Below, piece by piece: positions 44,851-58,900 of a stretch of DNA of 64,000 bases. Each line of letters opens with the position of its first letter. The first letter of the stretch is position 1. Below the pieces are notes generated by a model that did no database searches, was not told the DNA's origin, and saw only the letters and a program-made list of their open reading frames with translations. This DNA is from Cordylochernes scorpioides (Eukaryota > Arthropoda > Arachnida > Pseudoscorpiones > Chernetidae), in assembly GCA_030710605.1 (NCBI GenBank), contig CP092886.1, positions 160,316,000 through 160,379,999 of the forward strand, in the 5' to 3' direction. The position numbers were made by a program, and so were the translations under genes.

Positions 44851-45381
44851 TTTGTATTAGTATATTTATTCTCGTGGCTTGTTGGAAGTACAGACTTCAA
44901 TATTCTACAAAGATGCATCCCCCTAATTATTAGAACGGCAACCGATCAGTCCTTGCAGCTGGATTATGTAAGAATAGGAAAATCAGTACTCTACTCTCAC
45001 TATAAATACTTTCATTCATCACCTACAAAGGAATGCTTTCTGAATGACAATATCCCCCTAACCTTAAAGAGAATCATTGCACAAGTAAGAAGCCTTTTTG
45101 TAGTACAGAGAATTAATCATGTTTCACTACTGAAAACTAAGACCATAAAATGCACCTTATGCAACGGTGAATTTAGTCTCGAATTTCCACACTACATGTT
45201 CTACTGTACGGCAATGGAAGAAGAAAGAGAAATTCTTCGTCAAGAGACCGGCTATAATAGCAATTCGCCTTATGTTTTAATGGCAAAAGTCGTAAAATCC
45301 AGACCCTTTGCATTCGCTTTTTATAAATACTGGAAATCAGCTCAATCAAAATATTTAGCACAGACACCGGATCCAACTTGA
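44851..45381 (+). pseudogene. LINE ORF2 C-terminal region
   Basis: The frame is open from after a TAA at 44848 to the TGA at 45379, about 176 codons. It starts within the region after the RT domain (DFNILQRCIPLIIRTATDQS) and carries a zinc-knuckle-like KCTLCN...HYMFYC (Cys-x2-Cys...His-x4-Cys) at about 45150-45210, as found after RT in several LINE clades. No RT catalytic motif is present, so it is a 5'-truncated fragment. Absence of stops suggests a fairly recent insertion. The clade cannot be assigned. Confidence 0.65.
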
Positions 45382-45512
45382 TAATTGGTCGAGGTCAATA
45401 CCCAACATTTGTATATACTATGATGCTAATTTGTTATTTATTTATTTTGTCCTACCGGGAGAATCCTGTATGGCACGTGTGCCCAATAAAGGCTATTGTT
45501 GTTGTTGTTGTA
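44851..45512 (+). mobile_element. 5'-truncated LINE with 3' tail
   Basis: The open frame 44851-45381 is followed by a short 3' UTR with AATAAA (45485-45490) and a (GTT)n tail. 5' truncation and a simple-repeat tail are typical of LINE insertions. The protein part is listed separately. Confidence 0.75.
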
Positions 45513-45940
45513 CAATTATTCTGTTGTATGAACTCCATATAAAAATTGTAAAATAGCTTTCGACTAAAGCCGAGAGAGTCGCTGATCTTTGTGATAACCC
45601 AGGCGTCCTCTCTCAGTAGAGGATCCATCTCGTTTCTAAAACACTGGAAGGTCAGTGCCAAAATTGAGCTCTCTGGGCGAGTAGCCGATAGTGACAGCCG
45701 TGAGTTATGCCATGGCCGCTTTAATTATGAGTACCAATATTATCTAGTCTTTTATATATATAACCGCGGCATTATATATCTATTGTGTTAATATATATGT
45801 AAATATTAATTCCAATTTTCAACCTTCGCTTTTTAATCTAGATTAAATCTGTTGCCCATGAGAGGATGTTCTCACACGACAAAATGAAGCGCGCACCCAC
45901 GCATACAAATATTTACTAATTCAAATTGAAGACTTCATCA
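45513..45940. other. No gene recognised
   Basis: Nothing distinctive was seen. Confidence 0.35.
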
Positions 45941-45944
45941 ACAT

Positions 45945-46055
45945 TTTTATAAAGGTTTATTGTCGTTTTGATGTTCGACGACTCACTATCGCCCTTAAAA
46001 AAAAGGTGAAAGCCTATTAATGAAGTATTGTCTTTTTGACCAAACGACAATTATG
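45945..46055. repeat. TAAAGGTTTATTGTC family copy
   Basis: TATAAAGGTTTATTGTCGTT, GACGACTCACTATCGCCC and AAAGGTGAAAGCCTATT match the copies at 33310 and 52215. Confidence 0.7.
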
Positions 46056-47265
46056 GTATTCACTGCAAAAATATTTATATGGAAAATATCATTTTAAAAT
46101 TTTAACTAAAAATATCAAATTAAAAAAAATCAATATCTCCATGTGTAACAATTCAAGGCGTGAAGAGAACAATAATTGGTCTATTGCTAGGACCTATCTT
46201 ATCACCGAGTCTCCCAGCGTTCAATCAAAAGCTGATTAGGACAATATCACGGAAAGGGTAGTAGATAATATTGTCTCGCTTAAATGAGGGCGGATAAATT
46301 TAGGATGTCAAGGCAATTGATCAATCATCTTATTTGCATAGAAATTCAAAGAGTCAACGAGGGGTGAATGATAAATAAACAGATACCTAATCAATGCGTG
46401 CGTGCGGCTTCTGCGTGCAAAATAATAACTACTCTGCATATATATTACAATATATAGAGACTCAATTAATAAAATATGGGATAGATATATTCAATAAAAA
46501 TACTACGTATACATTCCTGGTAGTGTCCCATTGTAGAATACATTTATCCATCCAGAGGCACGACGATGCTTTATTGAGCGACGCGTGCCCGACGATGGAA
46601 GATAACAACCGGGTTGGGCACGACGTAATAACCGGTCTGGTTCCTTTCCCAGAAACTTTTTGTACCGGTGCAGTTTTTGTCCCGAGAGATTTGGCACACT
46701 GACGATTTAATTGAATTTCTACAAATTCCTCACGATAAATTTCATCACCTGGAATTGAATATAATCCACATATTGCTCCATATATCCATTAATTAAAAAA
46801 TATAAAACCAAAAATATATATTTTAAAAGTCTCACTATATAGGTTTTTCAGGTATTCTTCTAGAATAATTGTCATGTACATGTTTACTACTTGCTTGTTG
46901 TTTTATTCCGTTTTTAATTCAATATCGTATTTTTTTTTCATTTAATGGGCGGACCACATGTCACCCGAATGGGTAGTCTTGTGGTGGCTTGAGTGTGGCG
47001 ATAAAAAACCGTTGTAGTTTGATTGACATCATGCTATCGGGCCACAAAACAATGATAACGTATCGTATAAATATATTCGTAAATGATTCACTTTGAAATA
47101 ATAAATCCAAATGTATCCTAATCAGTTCCGAAAAAGAGATGCAGGATCCAAGCTGCAAAATACCAATTAGTTGAACCAGAGGAGTATCGGATGCAAGTAT
47201 CTCAACTGTGTCGTCAAACAACAACGTTTATGTTGTGAGTTCAAATAAAATAAACAAACCGCAAT
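46056..47265. other. No gene recognised
   Basis: Frames of 102 codons (46394-46702, +) and 87 codons (46961-47224, -) are unrecognised. Confidence 0.4.
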
Positions 47266-47269
47266 TATG

Positions 47270-47720
47270 CTGCAAAGCTGCAATTACTCCCTAAACTGCG
47301 CTCTGGATTATAGACCAACGTTCAGCGCACAATTATTGTGTCGCCCAACATGTGTTTTACTTTGAACTGGAGCGCCAGAAGGTTGTCAACTGCTGGGTTA
47401 AAAACCATTCAACACTCCAGTAAACCATGTTCTGGATTATACAGCCCAGTATGTCTCAGCGCATAATTAATGTGTCGCCCAACATGTGTTTTACTTTGAA
47501 CTGGAGCGCCAGAAGGTTGTCAACTGCTGGGTTAAAAAACCATTCAACACTCCAGTAAACCAGGTTCTGGATTATACAGCCCAGTATGTCTCAGCGCATA
47601 ATTAATGTGTCGCCCAACATGTGTTTTTTTGTTTGAAGTGGAGCGCCAGAAGGTTGGCAACTGGTGCTTTAAAACATTTTAATATTTCACGCAGCACATC
47701 CGGCAAACTATGCTCATTAA
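47270..47720 (+). repeat. About 134-bp tandem repeat, about 3 units
   Basis: TCGCCCAACATGTGTTTTAC recurs at 47341, 47475 and about 47610. The unit continues GAACTGGAGCGCCAGAAGGT, CAACTGCTGGGTTAAAAACC, CAACACTCCAGTAAACCATG. The first and last units are partial or diverged. Confidence 0.9.
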
Positions 47721-48612
47721 TTTCTCTTTTTTCTGATTGTTCTCCGTTATTCTTCAAAAGAATATTTCTTGACATTTTTGATAGAGATTCTTCACATTTT
47801 TTTATGTAGCGCTAAAGCATGACATAATATTTATGCTCACAATGGCAGGAATAATCATCAAAGATGTAGACGGCAGTATACGATCCAATGTCGATGTCAT
47901 TACACGAGCGAGATAAGCCCATTGGTCGATTCCAGCAAACGTGATCCCGGTTTCGATTCTCACATTCGCGCATAAATTATTTCATAAAATATAAACTATA
48001 ATTTACTTTAGTATTCCGCCATATTTATAATACTTTTTTTAATAAGCCCAAATTAATAAATCCCATATACAAGACATATCTCAGCATGTTTATAAACTAC
48101 CCACGGTAGAGCACAATGTATTATTTTTACTTTGGGCCAAATCCTATTGAGATTGGAGTATTGAAGAAAATGAATTGTCCAGGCTTCCTATCCGTTATCC
48201 CACTAACCTCTAAACTGGCTTTGTTTCTCCCGATAAGGTGAACCAAGGACGACGTTGTTACCCAACTTGGACCTCGGACACCTTTAGTTCCACACTTTGT
48301 GGTTTATTCCCCTCTGGATTTGTCAAAATATATAACAACCATGTAATCTCTTTTACACTCATCCCAGACATCTATTCCTTTTGTTGCGCCTGCTAGACTT
48401 CCAATGCACATTTATAATCATGAATTCAAAACCATATCGAATATCATTCGGTTCCCGAAGATAAAGTGAATGTCTCTACTTTGTTAATAGTAGGGGTCAA
48501 AATTCAATTACATCTAACCATTTTCTTACCTAAATGCTTGTCATTTTAAAGAAAGGTTTTATCTTAATATTGATGCATCTGGAAAAAGTCCGATAAGGCA
48601 CAATTTGGATTC
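47721..48612. other. No gene recognised
   Basis: AT-rich, with nothing distinctive. Confidence 0.4.
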
Positions 48613-48614
48613 TA

Positions 48615-48775
48615 GATATAAACACAAGGAAATAATGCCAAATCCAAATAAATAAATAGTGTGTGACGTTTCGGTAACAGCGTTATTACCATCTTCAGGA
48701 AAAAGTACTGAATGAGAAAATATCACAGCATGTAACTATTTATTTATTTGGATTTGGTGTCCTTGTGTCTAGACA
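48615..48775. repeat. Fold-back element with CTGAAGA / CGAAACGTC box
   Basis: CAAATCCAAATAAATAAATA on the left mirrors TATTTATTTATTTGGATTTG on the right. Between them, on the minus strand, lies CCTGAAGATGGTAATAACGC, TGTTACCGAAACGTC. Confidence 0.8.
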
Positions 48776-48867
48776 AAGTCCCAACAGTCCACAAGACGTA
48801 TGTGGTTGTTTTTCTTGTAAATTCAATAAAGAATATTAATCTATTTCCGGAGAGAAATCGGAAAACG

Positions 48868-48935
48868 ATGCTCAGACGGTATTTGTCCTGATAGCTATCA
48901 GAAAGTCATCAGCACCGCTCAGTTGCACGATGCGA
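48868..48935 (-). repeat. Fragment of the CTGATGA fold-back family
   Basis: On the minus strand CGTGCAACTGAGCGGTGCTG, ATGACTTTCTGATAGCTATC, AGGAC matches the 24398 family up to the second half of its hairpin. Confidence 0.6.
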
Positions 48936-48947
48936 TTCTATTTTAAT

Positions 48948-49143
48948 TACACTCATGGACAAAAATGATATTTGTCGCCGGTCATATGTTTTTTCTAAAG
49001 AAGGCAGAAGTAATTTTTTTTTTCACACTTGGTTATCTTCTGTCTTGAATGAATGCCACTGTGTATAAAATATATTTCAGAGGTATTGTCTGAATCCCGA
49101 TATACATTTTGAAAGGTACAACTTCCTTTTGTTCATGAGTGTA
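48948..49143 (+). mobile_element. Tc1-like MITE, copy 13
   Basis: TACACTCATGGACAAAAATG to TTGTTCATGAGTGTATG, with core ATCCCGATATACATTTTGAA. Confidence 0.88.
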
Positions 49144-49802
49144 TGTTACTGAGAGAGATATCATATCGACTTTTAAATGTTTAATTCAAATATTTACGTA
49201 TATATACAAATTAGTTTGGAAATTGATGTAAAATGATGTGAAATGGTCTTTGTAGTTTTGGTTTAGCTGATCCTGACATCATTAGTGAGGTACAATCGCG
49301 ACCCCCGCTCACGGCATCTTAGGATACCGACTTAGAGCTTAGGATGTAACAGGCCTAACGAAGGATGTCCTAGTTTATAAGGCAAATGCCTTATCATCTA
49401 CTTTATGGCTAGTTAATTGAAGAAACAAAATACTGGGGAATACTTTTGAAGAAAGGGCGTCCATCTATAACTTCTCAAGACATGAGCCTCAAAAAACTAT
49501 CATGCAAAAATAATTATTTACCAAAATATTAATGACAAAATTAATGCTGTAAATTTTGTTTTTGCATACAATAAGTTATAATTAATAATTAATATATATA
49601 TATATATATATCGTTTTTTGAAAATAGAACAATCCATAGGTTGAGATATAAAATAAGTATTTCAAATTTCAAAAAATCGTCAAAACAATTCGCATCTTCC
49701 AATATGAGAACACTTTAGTGTCTCTCACTTTTAATTATTTTAAATTACATTCTATTGAAAACATATTTGTGAGTAGTTTATGATAAACGATCTCGGTGCA
49801 GA
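49144..49802. other. Region just upstream of the reductase-like gene
   Basis: AT-rich, with an (AT)n tract at about 49588-49610. Directly before the ATG is CGATCTCGGTGCAG, usable as a 3' splice acceptor, though the pyrimidine tract is weak. No TATA-type promoter can be assigned. Confidence 0.4.
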
Positions 49803-49977
49803 ATGATGACGCCTGGATTCTACTTGGTGCTGCTCTTGGCGGCAAGAGCGCGGGCCTACAGCGAGGGCGCGCCCGAGGAGGCCTGCCTGGACATGGCGCC
49901 CCAACACGGCGTCGGGCCGCAAGCGTCTCCGTCCCCCTACATCTTCATGGCCCAGCAAGAGCCCGGAGGCGTCCGAG
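49803..49977 (+). CDS. Exon 1: signal peptide and start of Reeler domain
   Basis: MMTPGFYLVLLLAARARA is a plausible signal peptide. Then come a Cys (C28), DMAPQHGVGPQ and SPSPYIF, the conserved Reeler opening (C..M.P.HG..PQ..SPY). A second ATG follows immediately and either may be used. Very GC-rich. Donor GAG|GTATTC; phase 1. Confidence 0.88.
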
Positions 49978-52900
49978 GTATTCTTCCCTTTCACAGATCC
50001 CTTATCTTCATTCTACAATGCATATATTCAATAGACTTCGAACATTTTATTTCATTATAAAATTACTCATAAGGATAAGAGTTGAAGATTGTATGACTTA
50101 GCGTCTTAAAATTTGTATTTTAAATTTGATTTTTTTTTGTATTTACATTTGACACACACACAACACACAAAATTTGACACAACACAAAACACAAGTTGTA
50201 GGAGCCAAAGTTGCCTATTTTCCGAGCAAGTATCATCCAAAGCCAATCGAAACTAAAGAATACCGTCAAACTGTACTTCTAGCCTAAAGAGTGACAACCC
50301 AGGCGTGTTCTACCATGTCTTACCCCAAGATACGCATAAAGGAAAGGTTTCAATGGGAAAGAAATAATTACAACGTAAGAAAGCTGTAATTAAGGGCCAA
50401 CAATGGGCTCACAAAAGTGGTCTTTGAAAGCGGGTAGTTTGTGTTGACATAGGGTTGTTAAAAACTGTAGGTGATTGTTGTAATAACCTTTAAGGACAGC
50501 CAGGTATTAGTACAGCTTATAGTCAACCTATATGCAGTTGTTGAAGTGATAAACTATGGATGCCTCAATTTTCATTTTTAGTCGAAACTTCTATTTAGAC
50601 ATTTTTGTCGTTTTTAAAATTATTGAACAATGTCTTCCGTTGTATACGATGATTAACCGATGATATTTTCTGCTGTCATAGTTTGGACTCTATAATCAGA
50701 AGTATATCTTAAAATGTTGTTGCGTTGGTGTCCCTTTGCCTCCACACATCGCAGCATTGCAACAATTAATGCTTATAGGTTTGGGCTGTTTCAATTTCTT
50801 TAATCTCTGTCCTATTCATGGCGCCGTATGCTAATGACTTTTATTGACATATCAGCCTAGATCAGCCGTGTTTTTTCATGACAGTTCAATCTCACTTAAG
50901 AAGCAGTGAAGACCTCCCCGGACGGTAGAAGAGAGGATAGTGGTCTCTTTTGTGGTCTATACTTTTCTTGCTACAAGTGAACAGAACTACAATGACAAAT
51001 CAACGCTTATCAAAGGTACTCTAACTTCACCTCTAGCTTTAAAAGTATCTTTGGGCTAGGTTCTGATAGGTGGCCTACAGGTACCAAAGGCTTATGTCGT
51101 TATAATTTGATTTCGAGTTTCATTTTCAATATTATTCTAAACTATATATATGCGACAATAATAATAATTACATTTTTTAAAGCATTCTGAACAAAGTTGT
51201 TCTTAATAAGATTTGAATGTTTTTTGAAATCATAATTTTAAATGAAGTCATCTAGAATTCGTTTTTTTTAAAACTTGCTCACACAAATTCAAGTGTTGAT
51301 AATCAGCCTCTGCAAAATTTAGAATCTAATTAATAACTAATTGCAATGAAGGATTAAAATCATGTTGTTTTCCAGTCTCCATCAAGTCCAATCCTAGCAA
51401 CGGCTACGAATCCTTCAAAGGATTCCTTGTCCAAGCCCGGCTGGCGTCAAACAAGTCCGTCGTGGTGCCGGGCTCCTTCCAGCTGCCGCCTCAGGACGAC
51501 TCCGCGCAGCACCTCGGCTGCTCTCGGCGCTCCAGCACGGTAGCTGTCAGCCTGTGAGCGGCGTGCGGGTGTCGCTAACTCGCCGTCTGTGGCAGGACAC
51601 CATCACTCACGCCAGCAGTTTCCCCAAGCAACAAATCTCCGTGCTTTGGGAGCCGCCGCAAAATTTCAATGACCGAGTAGTTTTCAGGTAGGCAGAGAAT
51701 AATCTTAATTCTACCACACCCTACATATATGTTTATTAATCAAATGGCATATTTTGAATTGAAAATAAAATAAAACAATTTATCAATTTCAAAATCCAAT
51801 ATTTATATATATGTTTCCTCAACCGATAGGTGGACTGTATTCCCGTCCTCTCGGAACTTCCTTTCCCCATAGCTAGTCTTTTGAAAACATCGTAGGGCTT
51901 CTTTGTTAGAGGAAGAATACCGACAAATAACCATAATGCCGCATAACCATATTCGATCAAAAATATAATTAACTTGAGATAAGTACATTTTGAAGAGTTT
52001 ATTTTCACACACACAGTTTCAAATCCTCAAAAAAAACTTTTACAAATTTACTATAAAAATACTAATTATAATACTTGGAACTTGAAGAGTTATGACCGTC
52101 GTATATTGAAAGAGTACTGGATGCAAAAGTGTTGCTATCATAGTAAAAGGTTATAGGGAATATACCATAATAGTACGTTGGATTTTGATCAATTCATGTT
52201 GACCTCTAATCAACCTTTTTTTTATATAAAAAGGTTTATTGTTCTGACATTTCGACACAACCCACTGTCGTCCTTTTTCAATGATGGAAAGTTATTAGCA
52301 AAAACAATACTTCGCTAATAAGCTTTCCATCATTAAAAATGGCGACAGTAGGTCGTCGAGACGTCAAGGACAATAAACTTGTTTAAAAAGGGTGATGAAT
52401 CTACAACTTGAATTGTATAATGTATACACGTGTGCAGCTTAATTAGGCTCTGGGTAATGAATCACGGAGAAGAGGAAAGTTTTAACACAATTCTTGGAGC
52501 ATTAAATCACAATCACGTAAAAGGTAAAACAAAATTCTTAGAGAAACTTGTTTATGTATTTGTCTCAATATTGATTCTCTGTATATTGACAGGGTTATAA
52601 ATAAAGACAGATTGGTGAAGCTCATATCTCTAAAGAGATAAAATGTTATCACCACTAAATCTCACAAGGAAAAATGGTTTTGATTTTCTTCTTAGCAAAC
52701 CTCATTAGGCAGTAATAGTCATTGATATTGATTATCATTTTACGGGAAGTTACACGGATATAGGCAGGTTTAGATTACATTGAAAACTTAAAACTATTTT
52801 GTTTTTAAATCACAGCTCTTTCTTTGATCAAATCCATATTTTCTATCTCATTTGAATATTTTAAGTGCCAACTGGACACGGCGTCAACCTGACACTTTAT

Positions 52901-55900
52901 TGGGCGCCGTAGTTGGACATATATGAAGCATTTTATATCACATTTATTAGCGTTACAAATCAATGTGTTTTAAACATTAATAAGTAATTCTGTTAGTAGT
53001 ACCGAATATCATTTGTTGATTGGAAGTTGATTCAGAACAAATATAGCCACACCAACCTATGCTTTATTTGGTTTATTTATCTCCTGATGTTTCAGCGACC
53101 TGATGTCACTCAGGAGGTCACTGAAACGTCGAGAGTTAAATACATTATTGGTTGTTGTGGATGTGTTTTTTTCTGAATCTGTTAGTAGTAGTTAGATTTA
53201 AAAGATAATAAAAAGTAACTACTGAGATGTGACAATAGTTCTAATGAAGCATGATGGCGCGCGAAGATGCACAATAAAATGAATTTGTCATATATCGATA
53301 ATCAGTAAACTCACTAGTCGCGTAGTGTCACCAATCCCCGGCTGTCATGCGCAGGGCCACCATTCTGCGCGACGGCCACACGTTCTGGATGGGGGAGGAA
53401 ACGCCGGCATTCCTAGTCACCAGCGGCAACATCATGGCGTCGCCGCCGGCCGTGGAGAGAGATCAGGTGAGCCCTGTGAGCCTTCCAGCAGGAATTCAAT
53501 GTTCAGCCACTTGTTCTACGATAACCGGCACCTCTGAATCACACAGACTGTCTTCCTTGTAAAAATAATTAAGCCTATTCATAGTTATAAAAGAGCACTT
53601 GCTTATTATGTCTATTCAAATTACTTATTTGAAATGTCAGTACACTGCATTACATAACTCGATTGAAACATCTAGAAAAACGTTTAAAAGGACGCAGTTC
53701 TACTCTACACTTAATGTATTAAATCCAAATATATCTGCAAATGCAATCATATACATTTTCTATTCAACATACCTTACTGCATTAACTCCATACATCTGCT
53801 AGTGTAATTCACATTCTACTCAACATCTTACTGTATTAACTCCATACATATGCAAGTGTAATCATAATCATTTTCTACTCAACACCTCACTGTATTAATT
53901 TTATGTATCTGTAGGTTTATCTGGTTAAAAACTCAAATAATCTGTTAGAATAATTATCAAAATCTTGTCCTCAACATTCCATATATATAAATTTATGTTA
54001 ATCATTTGTATTTATCATTTATCTATGAATAATAAATTTTGATTCTTTATGCCATAGTCATCATACAGCATACGCTCCTCACCTCTATGCTTTAAGGCTG
54101 GTAATTAAGATAATTAAATAAGATTACTTCGTTTCGTCCCTAAAACGACTAAGTTATCTTATTTCCTACCTTGAAATATGGTAGGCTAGGGTCATTCTCT
54201 CCACTCCGACCATAAATCTTACCGTGTTATTGAAAAGGATTGTTTGCAGCCAAGCCAAGGGCGGCGGACAGCAGCTTATCAGGGCTGCAGCGTCACCAAG
54301 GCCTGTATGGAGGTCCCCTCGGGCTGCATCCAGACACAGAACTGTCAGATTCTCCTCTCCTACAGCTTCATCCCCTCCGGAAAGATCCAGTTTGAGATCA
54401 CAGGCAGTGACGTCAACCCTGGGACGTACCTGGCTATGGGGATCTCGGCCGACAATCTAATGGTCAGTAGCTCTGCGCGACTCGAGACGTGAGCCAACCA
54501 GCTGTGTTCCAGGGGTCTGACAGCGTCACCGAGTGTGTCATCCATGCCGATGGGCAGAGAACTCAAGTTCGCCAGTCCTGGAATGAGAGGCGCTCCAACA
54601 CACCTCTTGATGATGTAAGTCTCGTGATCTTCTGGGATTGCCTATATCTCAAAACCAGGAACAAATAATATTTCCATGATATTCAACTTTATGGGAATCT
54701 TCTTTATGTGCGAATAATTCGTATTTCAAGTCTGGGCTCGGATTAACATGTAGGTGATGGGAAGACAGAACATATCTCGAGTGTAGCGTCTTGAATATTC
54801 ACTGCCTCGAATGACAAATCATAAAATATAATATATGGAATTGAATAAATGGGTTCGGCACAATAGCCTGAGGATGGATATGAACTTCTCGAACTTTTTT
54901 AGATCGGTATTGCCTCACTTGAACTAGAACCCACATGCGGCCAGGTCGGGTTTCGATGGCATGTTCATAGCTTCAAAATGTGAATTACTCCCAGAGATAC
55001 ATCAGATATTTCAGTTAATAATTGACCCACCTACTTCCCTTTGTAATCTCAACATATTTCGATTGAATCCCAAGAGGTGTCATGAAGAGGTATCAAAGAA
55101 ATAAATTTGGAAAATTTTGCTATTTTCTAAATCAGAGCAAACTCCTTACGTCAATGGTACTACACTCACGCTAAGAGATACACTCATGGACAAAGCTTAA
55201 GGAAGCTGTACCTTTTAGCATGCATATCGGGATTCAGACAATAACTCTTACTTCTTAATGAAGAAGTAGATAAATTAGCAAAAAAGGCGTGTCACTTACC
55301 CAGCAATAATCTTACCCTTGAATAAATATATATGTATAAAAAAGAGAAAATAAATCAAAACTGACAGCTTATTCAAATCATCACTGGTACAAACCATTAA
55401 AACAATTAGAAGAACTTCAAAAACTCAATAGAAATCAACAAACAGCTTTAGCAAGACTAAGAAGTAGCCATTTAAAAACCTTAAAATTTCAAAATGGACA
55501 AAAAAAACCCTCCAATAACTGCTTGAAACGCAATAGTTCAGAAGCTTCTCCGGAACATATCTTGTCATGCTCAGAACTGACAATAGAGGACCTATTTTCC
55601 AGGCCTATAACTACCATTGCAAAATTGGAGAGGAGTGTACTTCAGGAATTGATTTAACCATGGAGATAAGCACCACCACAATAATTCTGAAAGATTTTTG
55701 ATACACAGCAACCTTTATTGAAGGCACACGAGATAACCAAGTGTGAACAAAATCGTCTCTGTCTCCTTAAACTTTCACTTCTTTAAGTTTGTCCATGAGT
55801 GTACATTAAGAGGAAACTATAAAAAAAGACTATGTACAATTGTTAACATTCGAGGAGGCTTCCCCAACTCCGAAAAGTAATCAGAGGGTCTTCGTTATCT

Positions 55901-58900
55901 CCCCTCACCTCAAATCTCAGAAAGAACTTGCAGATGGACGCCATTGTTACCGCGAGGATGTCTTTGGCATCGTTATCCATCTCTTTAGATAGACCATTAG
56001 AAGGACAATATAGTCCGAAATATACCTTGTTTTAAATGAAAAAACACATTGATGCTCTTTTATTTATTTATTCATCACTATGTATTGATAATGTATCTTC
56101 TGTTTTACTTATCTGGGATTGTAGATATTCTATAAAATGGGCGCGACGTTTCAGCTGACGTTGGGGCTGAGCGACATGGCGGAGCGCTACAGCGACCGCG
56201 AGCTGAGCTGCCGCTGGCACCGCGACCTCAGGACCACGTTGCCCGCGCGGGCAACCTTCGACCTCGGAGCCGAGAAGTTCCACATTCTGCTCGCTAAAGG
56301 ACCTGTGCTCGAAAACGGCAGTAAGACCAGTTGCATTTCCCTTAACTTGAGAACAAATGATACGAAACTAGGTCAAATTTTTCAAAGGCATCTTAAAACA
56401 TGATGAAGAACCCTCGCGTAAAAGCTAGAGTGAATTGGCAACTGGTTTTATACAACACAAACCGAATAATGCTTTGATACTTACTAGTCAAATTGAAATT
56501 TCAAATTTTTGGGAACACAAAATTGGAATCAAAATAACGAAAGTACATTACATTTAAAGTTCATTTTATAGCCAGGTAAGAAAAATATACATGTTATAGC
56601 AACATTGTTATAAGCATATGAATAATAATGTAGCAAAAATGAAAATTTAGTTGTGTAAAGGTTAAAATCTTTTTTTGCATTTTTGCCAATTCAACTAAAT
56701 TTACACACAAAAACATATGTTACATTTTAAAAACAATAACGAAAATATATATATTATTAAATTAATAAGCATTTTTCATAACAAATAAATACTTTAAAGA
56801 TAAAATCTCTGACCAAATATGTATATATGTGTATGGGTGAATATTCCTATATTGAGTAAGTGAAAGACATACGGATAATGACAAACCTTCTGGATCTACT
56901 TAAATGAATAACCAGGGAAATCTTAGACAATTTTAGCAATTGAAACAATTCATTGACTGCTAGTCAATGGTTACAGACAGAAATGATATAGGAAAATATA
57001 TGCAAATATAATAAGCAAATTTCTTCAGCGAGGGAGGTTCATCCACCTTGAGAGAGTCCTTCTGCAGACAAGGTCTTCTTGAACCCTCCTCAGTTCCACG
57101 CCGAGGAAGTACTTATAAATGCGTGTCTTGGAAGCGCTAGGAAAACCTTAGATGAGAGTAAATTGAAAACTGAACATTAAATTATCTGCACTCGGCGCAT
57201 GCTCCATTGGTGTGAAGGCAACAATGGCCGAGAACTGGTGAAAATACATTACTGATAAATTTACTCTAGCTTTATTGTTATCGATTTGGTTTTTTAATTT
57301 AAAAAATCCTATATGGTTATATAATATTGTAACTATACCAATTCTCTACACATGTCTTATAGTTTAGGTTCAAATGACTTACCCTAAATACCAAGCAACA
57401 CAAATAGTGCCAAAAAGGTTTGAAAGTGTTTTAGGTATCTCTAAAAACACTTGAGCATATACACTCATGGACAAAACTTAAGGTAATAGAAATTCTTCTA
57501 GAAATATCTCTCATAGCAATTGTCTGAATACCAATATACATGATAAAAGATACAACCTCCTTAAGTTTTGTTCATGAGTGTATATACATACCCATTAAAT
57601 ATATATATTTTGATTTTTTTAATGATATTTGTGTGTAAAAATATAAAGATAATAGAGGTTCCTCCACACAACTTTACCTTTAATTATATTCGAAAGAATC
57701 GTTGATTGCAATGCAAAATGACGACTTTACAATTTTTGAAAATTTTGCAAATAGAAAACTATTTGATTTCGAAAATGTTTAATAGAGACTATAGAAAACA
57801 CACATACGAAGAGGATATATATTTATTAATTGATTAGGTCTCACTTTTAGAGAGTCTAGTTTCTTTCCAAAATAATTCCTGTTCGTAAGAATTCAAAAAT
57901 CCTCAAATTTCTAAAGTCTAAAGAGACGTTTATTTCTCATTTTTTCAAATTTTTAAGTTAAAGAATACAAGCTTTGTCAACGAAATTCATAAAACAACTA
58001 TAAGAACCACAACTAAATTTTATATTTAAAATGCACATCTTAAATATAGAACATATGTCTCTCTCGTAACAGTGAGTGCTAGAAATGTTCAATAGCTACA
58101 ACTATTGCTTCAATATAAACTCTCTCAATATATCATTTAATTCAATACCCGTCAAAAAAATTTTTTTTAAGAGAAATTCATATTTATAATTTATGAGATA
58201 ATAAAAAGGTATGTATTAGATTGAATAAAAATATTTATTTGCCAATATTTAGGTTGGCTGAACGCCAACCTTTATGAAGGTACTATAACCTATTATTTGT
58301 GTTTATTATTATTATATTTTACTGCGAAATAATACGTTGCAATGTATTGACAAAGGTTGGCGTTCAGCCAACTGAAATATTTGCAAAATATATTTTATTC
58401 AATATAATATATATATATGTCTTTTTATTATATTAATGCCTCGATAAAGGTTGGCGTTCGGCCAGCCGAAATATTGGCAAAATAAATATTTTATTAATTC
58501 CAATATATGCCTTTTTATTATCTAATATATATATTAAAAGTATATCGTTAAAGGTTGGAGATTATACCCATATCTTGTGTGACATTACGTAAGTAAGATA
58601 TAACTCACATGTGTGGTGGTGTGAAGGTATCAGAAGACATCAATTGAGGATAGCTTCACCAAGCCAAGTCAACTTCACGGAGATTGCTTTCGTGGGAAGT
58701 GCAGGAACCAGCGTTTCAATCCAGCTCCACGGTGAGAAACTTGGCTGAAATCTACCCTTTCACTACTCAATTTTCATCTCTCTCTGTTCATATAAGATAT
58801 TCCATGAGATATAGAGGCGCATTATTTTATTGAATCAATACGATATAGAATTTTAGCTGGAGAGTGCTGAGCAACGATGTCAATCCCTCTTCAAACAAAT

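Larger units (their letters stand above)
54615..56124 (+). other. Intron 6 with a MITE split by a LINE fragment
   Basis: Holds the interrupted MITE copy 14 and a LINE tail, listed separately. The rest is AT-rich. Confidence 0.75.
56321..58626 (+). other. Intron 7 with MITE and fold-back copies
   Basis: Contains the shortened MITE at 57460-57582 and the GGTTGGC fold-back cluster at 58190-58530. Confidence 0.75.
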
